From the NCBI GenBank assembly GCA_028873275.1, contig JAGWLJ010000100.1:1-5832 (forward strand): a DNA stretch of 5,832 nucleotides. The letters are read 5' to 3'. Both the position numbers and the translations under genes were made by a program. The DNA is from Pseudomonadota bacterium (lineage in GTDB: Bacteria > Pseudomonadota > Alphaproteobacteria > Rickettsiales > SXRF01). Positions 1 through 5,832 of this stretch are shown here, piece by piece. Below the pieces are notes generated by a model that made no database searches, was not told the DNA's origin, and worked only from the letters and a program-made list of their open reading frames with translations. How positions within the stretch are numbered: the first letter of the stretch is position 1; each line of letters begins with the position of its first letter.

Positions 1-366
1 CACCATGGTGCCCTGCGAAAACCCCACCAGCGCCAGCTTGCTGTTATCGAGCGCCAGCGCTTTCAGCTGCTCGTCGAGAAAATGGTTCACGATTGCCGCC
101 GCGCCGCGCACGCCTTCGAGCATATGCTGCGGCTGGCGGTCCATCAGCGAGAACCATTGATAGCCATAGGGATTCGCTTCGCAGACCTGTGGCGCGTTGG
201 GCGCGATAAACTGCGCGTCAGGCAGCGCTTCCGCCCACATGTCGGCCAGGTCAATCAGATTCGGGCCGTCGGCGCCCCAGCCATGCAGCAGCACGACCAG
301 TTGCTTGGGCTTGCCGCTGGAAAGCGGCTTGCGTACGGGGCCGGTGATAATGGGAAGATCGGTCAT
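1..366 (-). CDS. Phospholipase/carboxylesterase-family alpha/beta hydrolase, N-terminal part
   Basis: Reading leftwards from ATG 366-364 gives 122 codons, still open at the window edge, so the C-terminal part is missing. The family is serine esterases of the phospholipase/carboxylesterase group (PF02230-like), cytoplasmic enzymes that hydrolyse short acyl or thio-esters; the natural substrate cannot be told here. Visible signatures are LVVLLHGWGADG at about residues 23-34 (first core strand and oxyanion-hole loop), FIAPNAP at about 53-59, and the nucleophile elbow GFSQG at 115-119, with Ser117 as the expected catalytic serine. The catalytic Asp and His would lie beyond the edge. The start is well fixed: an in-frame TGA lies two codons upstream, and AGGA (complement of 377-380) sits 10 nt before the ATG. 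The gene is divergent from polA, and its start codon lies inside a heptamer repeat unit. Family assignment is strong, exact function unknown. Confidence 0.9.
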   Translation of the reverse strand, partial: MTDLPIITGPVRKPLSSGKPKQLVVLLHGWGADGPNLIDLADMWAEALPDAQFIAPNAPQVCEANPYGYQWFSLMDRQPQHMLEGVRGAAAIVNHFLDEQLKALALDNSKLALVGFSQGTMV

Positions 367-475
367 GAGTCATGCGTCCTGGTTATGGGTAAGAAGCGCA
401 CTATATCAAGCACAGAAAGGCTGGCAATGAAACTATTGACTAGTGCCCCATGACCCGTGACTAATGGCCCATGAC
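362..475. repeat. Heptamer palindrome spanning the hydrolase/polA divergent gap
   Basis: The left arm, 362-389, reads as 7-nt units GTCATGA, GTCATGC, GTCCTGG, TTATGGG. The right arm, 441-475, reads as TAGTGCC, CCATGAC, CCGTGAC, TAATGGC, CCATGAC, which are degenerate complements of the same unit (GTCATGG / CCATGAC). The arms pair imperfectly and need a 1-nt gap near the inner end. The 51-nt segment between them holds the hydrolase promoter. The outermost unit on each side carries a start codon: ATG 366-364 of the hydrolase and ATG 471-473 of polA, so both proteins begin Met-Thr. The layout matches three palindromes inside polA. The arms are decayed, so confidence is lower than for the element at 3077-3147. 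Confidence 0.65.
400..427 (-). promoter_or_regulatory. Putative sigma70-type promoter of the hydrolase gene
   Basis: On the minus strand TTGCCA (complement of 422-427) is followed after 16 nt by TATAGT (complement of 400-405); each box matches the sigma70 consensus at 5 of 6 positions. Transcription would begin near 393, leaving an untranslated leader of about 27 nt before the start at 366. The promoter lies in the loop between the two heptamer arms of the divergent gap. It is inferred from sequence match only. Confidence 0.5.
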
Positions 476-3311
476 TAAAACTCTCTATCTCATCGACGGC
501 TCCGGCTTCATCTTCCGCGCCTACCATGCATTGCCGCCGCTGACCGATCCGAAAGGCACGCCGGTCGGCGCGGTATACGGCTTCGTCACCATGGTGCTGA
601 AGCTGATGGAGGGCAACAAGGCGGATTATGTGGCCGTCATTTTCGATGCGGCGCGCAAAACCTTTCGCAATCGTCTTTATCCCGAATATAAGGCGCACCG
701 CCCGCCGGCTCCGGACGATCTCATCCCACAGTTCGCCTTGGTGCGCGAGGCCACCGAAGCGCTGAATCTCCCGCAGGTGGAGCTCCCGGATTACGAGGCC
801 GACGACATCATCGCTACCTACGCGAAACAGGCGCAGGCGCAGGGAATTCATGTTACCATCGTCTCCTCCGACAAAGACCTGATGCAGCTGATCGGCGACG
901 GCATCGAGATGTACGATGCCATGAAAAACAAGCCCATTGGCGAAAAGGAAGTGCGCGAAAAATTCGGCGTCGGGCCGGAGAAGGTGCTCGACGTGCTGGC
1001 CATGATCGGCGACAGCTCCGACAACGTGCCCGGCGTTCCCGGCATCGGCCCCAAGACCGCCGCCGAGCTGATCAGTATCTATGGCGATCTTGAAACGCTG
1101 CTTGAGCGCTGCGCCGAGATCAAGCAGCCCAAACGTCGCGAATGCCTGCAGATGAACGCCGAGCAGGCACGGCTTTCCAAGCAGCTGGTGACGCTGCATT
1201 GCGATGCGCCGGTGCCGGTGGCGCTGGAAGAACTCGCGGTCAAAACCCCCGCGCCCGAAAAACTGATCGACTTCGCGCAGGCGCATGGCTTCAAGTCGCT
1301 GGTGACGCGGCTGCAGCAGAAGTTTCAGGTGTCAGGTGTCAGGGAGCAGGTGACAGAAAAAGCAACCACTTCTGACACCCATCACCTGTCACCTGCCACC
1401 TACACGTTGGTGCGTGACGAATCCTCCCTTGCCGCCTGGGTCGCCAAAGCCATGGCCAAGGGCTATGTCGCCTTCGACACAGAAACGACGTCGCTCAATC
1501 CCATGCAGGCTGAGCTGGTGGGATTTTCGCTTTCTGTCGAGGCGGGAGAGGCGTGTTATGTGCCGCTGGGGCATAAGGCAGTAGGGCTTGGGGATTCGGG
1601 ATCGGGGAAGAATAATGCGCCTGACCTTTTTTCCCCAATCCCTAATGCCCAATCTCTAATCCCCGGCCAAATCCCTCTGGCCCGCGCCCTGACGCTCATC
1701 AAGCCATTGCTGGAAGATGAGAGCGTGCTCAAGATCGGCCACAACATCAAATACGACATGCAGGTGATGCGCCGCCACGGCATCCGCATCGCGCCCATCG
1801 ACGACACCATGCTGCTCGCTTACGTACTGCACGCCGGCGAACATGGACAGGGCATGGATGAGCTGGCCGAGCGCTATCTCTCCTACAAAACCATCAGCTA
1901 TGACGACGTCACCGGCACCGGCCGCGAGCGCAAGCGCTTCGACGAGGTCGAGATCGAAAAAGCCGGCCAGTATGCTGCTGAGGATGCTGATATCACTCTG
2001 CGCCTGTGGCAGTGTTTCAAGCCGCTGGTGGCGGCAGAAAAATTACTTACCCTGTATGAAACCATCGAGCGGCCGCTGGTTCCCGTGCTGGCCGAGATGG
2101 AGCGGCTGGGCGTCAAAGTCGATCGTGCGCAACTGGCGGCGCTGTCGCAGGATTTTGCTTTGCGCATGCATGAATATGAGGAGGAAATCCATAAGCTGGC
2201 CGGCCACCCATTCAACATCGGCTCGCCGAAGCAGCTGGGCGAAGTGCTGTTCGACGAATTGAAGCTGGGCGCGGGCAAAAAATCCAAGACCGGCGCTTAC
2301 TCCACCGACAGCGGCATCCTTGAAGATTTGGCCGCGCAGGGGCATACGCTGCCGGGAAAAGTGCTCGAATGGCGGCAATTGTCGAAGCTCAAAAGCACCT
2401 ACAGCGATGCGCTGGCCGAGCAGATCGACCCGAAAACCGGCCGTGTGCATACCTGCTATGCCATGGCCATCGCCTCTACCGGGCGCTTGAGTTCGAATGA
2501 TCCCAATCTGCAGAATATCCCCATCCGTACCACTGAAGGCAAAAAAATTCGCTGCACTTTCGTGGCCGAGGAGGGATATAAATTGCTCTCGGCCGATTAC
2601 TCGCAGATTGAGCTCAGGCTGCTTGCGCACATGGCCGATATTTCCACGCTCAAGGAAGCGTTCAGAAACGGCCAGGATATTCACGCTATCACCGCCAGCC
2701 AGATTTTCGGCGTGCCGGTCAATCAGGTGGACGCCGATCTGCGCCGCAGCGCCAAGACCATCAATTTCGGCATCATCTACGGCATGAGCGCCCATGGGCT
2801 GGCCACGCGGCTGGGCATCGGCCGCAGCGAAGCGGCGGATTACATCAACCGCTATTTCGCACAATATCCCGGCATCCGCGCCTTCATGGAGCACTGGAAA
2901 ACCTTTGCCCGCGAGCACGGCTACGTTACCACGCTCTTCGGCCGCCGCTGCCATGTGCCCGGCATCCGCGACGCCAACCAGGCCCGCCGCGCCTTCTCCG
3001 AGCGCGCCGCCATCAACGCTCCGCTGCAGGGCACGGCGGCGGATATTATCAAGCGGGCGATGGTAGGGATTGATCGGGGTATCAGGGATCGGGCATCAGG
3101 AATCAATAACGGCTTATCTGATACCCGATACCCGATACCTGATACCCACATGTTGCTCCAGGTCCACGACGAACTGGTTTTCGAAGTAAGAGAATCCGAC
3201 GCTCCCGCCGCCGAGGCATTCGTTAAGAAGCATATGGAGCAAGCGGCGCAGCTCTCCGTGCCGCTGGTCGTCGAAACCGGCATCGGCCAGCATTGGGGCG
3301 AGGCGCATTAA
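471..3311 (+). CDS. polA: DNA polymerase I with 5' nuclease and proofreading domains
   Basis: A 946-residue family A polymerase that fills gaps and removes RNA primers during Okazaki-fragment maturation and repair. The 5' nuclease domain (about 1-283) has acidic residues D9, D59, DYEADD at 107-112, SDKD near 133-136 and GDSSDN near 180-185, then a helix-hairpin-helix GVPGIGPKT. The 3'-5' exonuclease keeps all motifs: DTE at 336-338, N425/D429 and Y501/D505, so proofreading should be active. The polymerase domain has TGRLSS near 670, motif A with D709, motif B with R758, K762, F766 and Y770, and motif C HDE at 899-901 (D900). Length compares with 928 residues in E. coli. Extra residues come mainly from three in-frame heptamer palindromes (about 286-311, 371-400, 869-892), all in linkers or loops. 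The start is fixed by TAA at 462-464 two codons upstream, although no clear ribosome site precedes it. It is transcribed away from the hydrolase; the next gene has its own promoter. Confidence 0.98.
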   Translation: MTKTLYLIDGSGFIFRAYHALPPLTDPKGTPVGAVYGFVTMVLKLMEGNKADYVAVIFDAARKTFRNRLYPEYKAHRPPAPDDLIPQFALVREATEALNLPQVELPDYEADDIIATYAKQAQAQGIHVTIVSSDKDLMQLIGDGIEMYDAMKNKPIGEKEVREKFGVGPEKVLDVLAMIGDSSDNVPGVPGIGPKTAAELISIYGDLETLLERCAEIKQPKRRECLQMNAEQARLSKQLVTLHCDAPVPVALEELAVKTPAPEKLIDFAQAHGFKSLVTRLQQKFQVSGVREQVTEKATTSDTHHLSPATYTLVRDESSLAAWVAKAMAKGYVAFDTETTSLNPMQAELVGFSLSVEAGEACYVPLGHKAVGLGDSGSGKNNAPDLFSPIPNAQSLIPGQIPLARALTLIKPLLEDESVLKIGHNIKYDMQVMRRHGIRIAPIDDTMLLAYVLHAGEHGQGMDELAERYLSYKTISYDDVTGTGRERKRFDEVEIEKAGQYAAEDADITLRLWQCFKPLVAAEKLLTLYETIERPLVPVLAEMERLGVKVDRAQLAALSQDFALRMHEYEEEIHKLAGHPFNIGSPKQLGEVLFDELKLGAGKKSKTGAYSTDSGILEDLAAQGHTLPGKVLEWRQLSKLKSTYSDALAEQIDPKTGRVHTCYAMAIASTGRLSSNDPNLQNIPIRTTEGKKIRCTFVAEEGYKLLSADYSQIELRLLAHMADISTLKEAFRNGQDIHAITASQIFGVPVNQVDADLRRSAKTINFGIIYGMSAHGLATRLGIGRSEAADYINRYFAQYPGIRAFMEHWKTFAREHGYVTTLFGRRCHVPGIRDANQARRAFSERAAINAPLQGTAADIIKRAMVGIDRGIRDRASGINNGLSDTRYPIPDTHMLLQVHDELVFEVRESDAPAAEAFVKKHMEQAAQLSVPLVVETGIGQHWGEAH
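1326..1402 (+). repeat. In-frame heptamer palindrome at the nuclease/exonuclease linker of polA
   Basis: The left arm, 1326-1356, is four 7-nt units of CAGGTGW type plus CAG. The right arm, 1372-1402, is CTG followed by complementary units (ACACCCA, TCACCTG, TCACCTG, CCACCTA). Arms of 31 nt match at 22 positions around a 15-nt loop (1357-1371). It encodes about residues 286-311, a polar stretch rich in Ser, Thr, Val and Gln just after the 5' nuclease domain (which ends FKSLVTRL) and before the proofreading domain. The polA frame is the only forward frame without a stop: TGA at 1351 and TGA at 1373 close the other two. Confidence 0.85.
1583..1664 (+). repeat. In-frame heptamer palindrome in the proofreading domain of polA
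   Basis: The left arm, 1583-1612, is AGGGCTT, GGGGATT, CGGGATC, GGGGAAG and AA. The right arm, 1627-1664, is a T-run and then complementary units of the type AATCCCC (AATCCCT, AATGCCC, AATCTCT, AATCCCC). The loop is about 14 nt. It encodes about residues 371-400, a Gly/Ser-then-Pro/Asn stretch between Exo I (D336, E338) and Exo II (N425, D429). E. coli has 13 residues between the equivalent YVPxxH and ALxLxKPLL blocks; here there are 37. TAA at 1613 and 1643 closes one other forward frame and TAA at 1657 the second. Confidence 0.85.
3077..3147 (+). repeat. In-frame heptamer palindrome just before motif C of polA
   Basis: This is the clearest of the four. The left arm, 3077-3105, and right arm, 3119-3147, are 29 nt each and complementary at 25 positions, around a 13-nt loop. 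Both are tandem 7-nt units of GGGTATC type; the right arm is four almost perfect complementary copies. It encodes about residues 869-892 (ending RYPIPDT), between the helix with KRAM (862-865 region) and motif C (HDE at 899-901). E. coli has 21 residues from RAM to the residue before QVHDE; here there are 35. The TGA triplets in the right arm fall out of frame. Confidence 0.92.
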
Positions 3312-3349
3312 GTACACTCCCCCTGCGCAAAAAATGGCGATGATTCCGA

Positions 3350-3377
3350 TTGTGTTCTTAGGGCCGGGGCCTATAAT
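3350..3377 (+). promoter_or_regulatory. Putative sigma70-type promoter of the nitronate monooxygenase-like gene
   Basis: A perfect TATAAT at 3372-3377 stands 16 nt after TTGTGT at 3350-3355, a weak -35 box matching mainly its TTG. The spacer is very GC-rich. Transcription would begin near 3384, giving a leader of roughly 28 nt before the TTG start at 3412. It lies in the 100-bp gap after polA and suggests that the downstream gene is a separate transcription unit. Confidence 0.6.
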
Positions 3378-3396
3378 AACTCCCTCTTGAAAAATT

Positions 3397-3401
3397 AGGG
3401 A
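3397..3401 (+). promoter_or_regulatory. Ribosome binding site supporting the TTG start
   Basis: AGGGA lies 10 nt before TTG 3412. The frame has a stop at 3388-3390 and no ATG between that stop and 3412, so a non-ATG start is required. CTG at 3406 is the only other close candidate and is less likely. Confidence 0.5.
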
Positions 3402-3411
3402 TTTACTGAAA

Positions 3412-4839
3412 TTGCTCCAGCCTGTCCAGTCCTCCGCCTTCCGCGATAAGCTGAAAACCGTCGTCATTTCCGGCCGCGAAGTGCTGCCGGTGGTCGAGGG
3501 CGGCAAGGGCGTTGCCGTCACCAATGGCCGGACGGCCGGAGCGTTTGCTGCCGCCGGAGCGGTCGGCACGTTCTCCGGCGTCAATCCCGATCATTACGAT
3601 GAAACCGGCAAGGTCATTCTTTATAATTACAAAGGATCCACACGGCGTGAGCGGCATGAAGAGCTGATCGCCCAGAGCACCGAGGGTGCCATCCAGCAGG
3701 CGAAACTGGCCCATGAGATTTCTGGCGGCAAGGGCCGTATCCATATGAACGTGCTGTGGGAGATGGGTGGCTGCGAGCGCATCCTGACCAACGTGCTGGA
3801 AGGGGCCAAAGGCCTGATCCACGGCATCACCTGCGGCGCCGGCATGCCCTACCGCCTGGGCGAAATCGCCGAGCATTACGGTGTCCATTACCATCCCATT
3901 ATCTCCTCGGCCCGCGCCTTCAACGCCCTGTGGAAGCGCGCTTATAGCAAAACTGCCCAGTGGCTGGGCTCGGTGGTGTATGAAGATCCCTGGCTGGCCG
4001 GCGGCCATAACGGCCTTTCCAACGCCGAAGACCCCACCAAACCACAGGATCCGTATCCCCGTGTCGCCGAATTGCGCAAGACCATGAATGGTTTTGGCCT
4101 CAATGAAATGCCCATCATCATGGCCGGCGGTGCCTGGCACTTAAAGGAATGGGAGCATTGGCTGGACAATCCCGAGATCGGGCCCATCGCCTTTCAGTTC
4201 GGCACACGGCCGATATTGACGAAGGAAAGCCCGGTATCCGATGAATGGAAAAAGAAGCTGCTGCAGCTGGCCGAGGGGGACGTTTTCCTCAATAACTTCA
4301 GCCCCACCGGTTTTTATTCCTCGGCGGTCAATAATTCCTTCATCCGGGAGTTGCGTGGCCGCGCCGAGCGCCAGATCGCCTACCGCATGGAGCAGGAAGG
4401 CCTGTTCTCCGAGCCGCTGCCGGTCGGTGCGCGGGGGCGGCCGGTTTTCGTGCAGGCCGAGGACAAGGCGCGGGCCGATGGCTGGCGGGCGCAGGGCTTC
4501 ACCGAGGCGATGAAAACGCCCGACGCCACGCTGATTTTCGTCACGCCGGAAAAAGCCAACCAGATTTTAGTCGACCAGATCGAGTGCATGGGCTGCTTAA
4601 GCCACTGCCGCTTCTCCAACTGGAAAGACCATGACGATTACACCACCGGCAAGAAAGCCGATCCACGCAGCTTCTGCATCCAGAAAACCCTGCAGGACAT
4701 CGCCCACGGCGCCGGCGTCGACAACGAGCTGATGTTCTCCGGGCACAACGCCTACCGCTTCGCTTCCGATCCGTTTTATGCCAATGGGTTTATTCCCACC
4801 ATCGGGCAACTGGTGGAGAGGATTGTGACGGGCGCGTAA
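3412..4839 (+). CDS. Nitronate monooxygenase-like FMN protein with a C-terminal cysteine cluster
   Basis: A 475-residue TIM-barrel flavoprotein of the nitronate monooxygenase / 2-nitropropane dioxygenase family, whose characterised members oxidise alkyl nitronates using FMN and O2. Family marks are ITCGAGMPYRLGEIAEHYG near 139-157, AGGHNG at 196-201 (His199 aligns with the catalytic His in the family AGGHxG motif), PIIMAGGAW at 234-242 (FMN phosphate loop) and FQFGTRPILTKES near 261-273. The last 100 residues are not typical of short family members: Cys392, Cys395 and Cys399 form CxxCxxxC, with a further Cys422, possibly binding metal or an Fe-S cluster. No signal peptide is seen, so it is probably cytoplasmic. 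Translation starts at TTG with AGGGA upstream; the frame is closed at 3388. It has its own promoter and is convergent with the next gene. The true substrate is uncertain; an enoyl reductase-like role is an alternative within the fold. Confidence 0.88.
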   Translation: MLQPVQSSAFRDKLKTVVISGREVLPVVEGGKGVAVTNGRTAGAFAAAGAVGTFSGVNPDHYDETGKVILYNYKGSTRRERHEELIAQSTEGAIQQAKLAHEISGGKGRIHMNVLWEMGGCERILTNVLEGAKGLIHGITCGAGMPYRLGEIAEHYGVHYHPIISSARAFNALWKRAYSKTAQWLGSVVYEDPWLAGGHNGLSNAEDPTKPQDPYPRVAELRKTMNGFGLNEMPIIMAGGAWHLKEWEHWLDNPEIGPIAFQFGTRPILTKESPVSDEWKKKLLQLAEGDVFLNNFSPTGFYSSAVNNSFIRELRGRAERQIAYRMEQEGLFSEPLPVGARGRPVFVQAEDKARADGWRAQGFTEAMKTPDATLIFVTPEKANQILVDQIECMGCLSHCRFSNWKDHDDYTTGKKADPRSFCIQKTLQDIAHGAGVDNELMFSGHNAYRFASDPFYANGFIPTIGQLVERIVTGA

Positions 4840-4866
4840 TTCTCCTCCCTAAGGGGGAAGGGAAAA
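4840..4866. other. Short convergent gap, possible weak shared hairpin
   Basis: This 27-nt gap separates two convergent stop codons. It holds a small imperfect inverted repeat, CCC-TAA-GGG extended by a few G-T or G-C pairs. There is no good T-run on either strand right after it, so a strong intrinsic terminator is not supported. Confidence 0.2.
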
Positions 4867-5832
4867 TCAAAACAAACTCATCTGTTTCTCCCCCTGCCGC
4901 TGGAAATGCTCTGTCGATAGTGGCAACCAGGGTTTGTTCAGCCCATAGAGCTTGCGGTAATGCGAAAACATCTGCGCGATCTGGTCGGCGTAGATGCCTT
5001 CGCCTTTCATGCGCTTGCCGAATTCGGCGGAATACAGCTTGCCGCCGCGCGTGTCCTTGATGTGGTTGAGCACCTTGTTTTTGCGCGTGGGGTAATGCTC
5101 GTCAAGCCAGGCCTGAAATAAATCTTTGACGCCGTAGGGCAGCCGTACCAGCGTGTAATGGGCGGAGCGGGCGCCTGCATCGGCGGCGCGCTTGAGGATG
5201 GCGGGGATTTCGCTGTCGGTCAGGCCCGGAACGATGGGCGCCATGTTGACGCTGACCGGGATGCCGGCCTTGCTTAGCTGCTCCACCGCCTGAAAACGCA
5301 AATCAGGCCGCGAGGCGCGTGGTTCCATGAAGCGGGCGAGTTCCTTATCGAGTGTCGTGATCGATATCACCACCTGGATGGCGTTGAATTCTGCCAGTTT
5401 AGTAAGCACATCGATATCGCGCGTCACCAGCGCGTTCTTGGTGATGATGACGCCGGGATTGCGGAACTCCGCCAGCACCTCGAGGCACTGGCGGGTCAAT
5501 TTGAGCTCGCGCTCGATGGGTTGGTAGCAGTCGGTGATGCCGCTCATGACGATCACCTCCGGCTTCCAGGATCTGGCCTCCAGCGATTTTCGGAGTAGGG
5601 CAGGGGCCTCGGGCTTGGCGAAGATTTTCGTCTCGAAATCGAGTCCGGCGGAAAGCCCCAGATATTCATGCGTCGGCCGGGCGTAGCAATAGATACAGCC
5701 GTGCTCGCAGCCCCGGTAAGGATTGAGCGAAACGCCGAAGCCGACATCCGGACTGTCGTTGGTGGAGAGGACACTCTTCGAGTTGTCTTTGAAAATCTGC
5801 GTCTCCACCTGCGCCGCATCCTCCGGCGCATA
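4867..5832 (-). CDS. SPL/PA0069-type radical SAM protein, 5' end beyond the window
   Basis: The frame is open from the stop at 4867-4869 to the right edge, giving 321 visible residues; a further N-terminal segment probably lies outside, as relatives have a longer lead before this point. GTG 5808 could serve as a start, but the upstream codons (YAPEDAAQ) look like normal family sequence, so I treat the gene as partial. CEHGCIYCYARPTHEYLG (from about 5709 leftwards) holds the CxxxCxxC that binds the 4Fe-4S cluster for S-adenosylmethionine cleavage. NDSPDVGF, LNPYRGCEHGC, GLDFETKI, SGITDCYQPIE and ITKNALVTRD are conserved blocks of this family. It resembles spore photoproduct lyase distantly, but members occur in non-spore-formers and their reaction is not established. 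It converges on the nitronate monooxygenase-like gene. Confidence 0.93.
   Translation of the reverse strand, partial: YAPEDAAQVETQIFKDNSKSVLSTNDSPDVGFGVSLNPYRGCEHGCIYCYARPTHEYLGLSAGLDFETKIFAKPEAPALLRKSLEARSWKPEVIVMSGITDCYQPIERELKLTRQCLEVLAEFRNPGVIITKNALVTRDIDVLTKLAEFNAIQVVISITTLDKELARFMEPRASRPDLRFQAVEQLSKAGIPVSVNMAPIVPGLTDSEIPAILKRAADAGARSAHYTLVRLPYGVKDLFQAWLDEHYPTRKNKVLNHIKDTRGGKLYSAEFGKRMKGEGIYADQIAQMFSHYRKLYGLNKPWLPLSTEHFQRQGEKQMSLF

Noticed and set aside
82..453. Plus-strand open frame of 123 codons over the hydrolase
   Set aside because: It lies antisense to a clear hydrolase with HGWGADG and GFSQG motifs and has no recognisable domain of its own.
435..463. TTGACT at 435-440 as a -35 box for polA
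   Set aside because: No acceptable -10 box is found 16-18 nt downstream (TGACTA at best), and the transcript would start almost on the start codon. No plus-strand promoter for polA is supported.
363..1286. Long minus-strand open frame of 307 codons opposite polA
   Set aside because: Its sequence is His/Arg/Gly-rich with no family signature and lies opposite a strongly conserved polA domain; it is a shadow of codon bias. The same holds for the 303-codon frame at 2043-2954 and the 245-codon frame at 3403-4140.
1326..1402. A split polA, with the repeat as an intein or intron boundary
   Set aside because: The frame is continuous through all three palindromes, the segments are only 24-30 residues, and all domain motifs on both sides are intact.
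362..3147. CRISPR array or REP/BIME element
   Set aside because: There are no equal repeats separated by unique spacers of equal length, and the 7-nt tandem unit structure does not match REP palindromes.
4840..4866. Intrinsic terminator between the convergent genes
   Set aside because: The inverted repeat is short and imperfect and lacks a T-run on either strand; it is kept only as a low-confidence note.

Overview
The window reads as chromosomal DNA of a moderately GC-rich Gram-negative bacterium, most likely an alphaproteobacterium. That placement is an inference from the style of the DNA polymerase I, the long nitronate-monooxygenase-like protein and the codon use. No rRNA or other decisive marker is present. 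There are four genes and no long gene-free stretch. In order: (1) the N-terminal 122 codons of a phospholipase/carboxylesterase-type alpha/beta hydrolase, minus strand, cut by the left edge; (2) a complete polA, plus strand, with 5' nuclease, proofreading and polymerase domains; (3) a complete 475-residue nitronate monooxygenase-like flavoprotein, plus strand, with its own good promoter and a TTG start; (4) most of an SPL/PA0069-type radical SAM protein, minus strand, convergent with gene 3 and cut by the right edge.

The genes are ordinary housekeeping or accessory enzymes and show no obvious shared pathway. Genes 1 and 2 are divergent from a gap of about 100 bp. Genes 3 and 4 are convergent with a gap of 27 bp.

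The unusual content is a set of four short palindromes, each built from degenerate tandem 7-nt units: G-rich units on the left arm, their complement on the right arm, and a short unrelated loop. One spans the divergent gap at 362-475 and carries the start codons of both the hydrolase and polA inside its outermost units. The other three lie in frame inside polA (1326-1402, 1583-1664, 3077-3147). They fall at the nuclease/proofreading linker, at a loop between Exo I and Exo II, and just before polymerase motif C. The four have different unit sequences (GTCATGG, CAGGTGW, GGGGATT and GGGTATC types) but the same 7-nt period, the same hairpin layout and the same orientation relative to polA. They therefore look like one class of element whose unit sequence varies. 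The nearest known parallels are the Rickettsia palindromic elements that sit inside protein-coding genes, and the heptameric short tandem repeats of cyanobacteria. I do not recognise this exact class.
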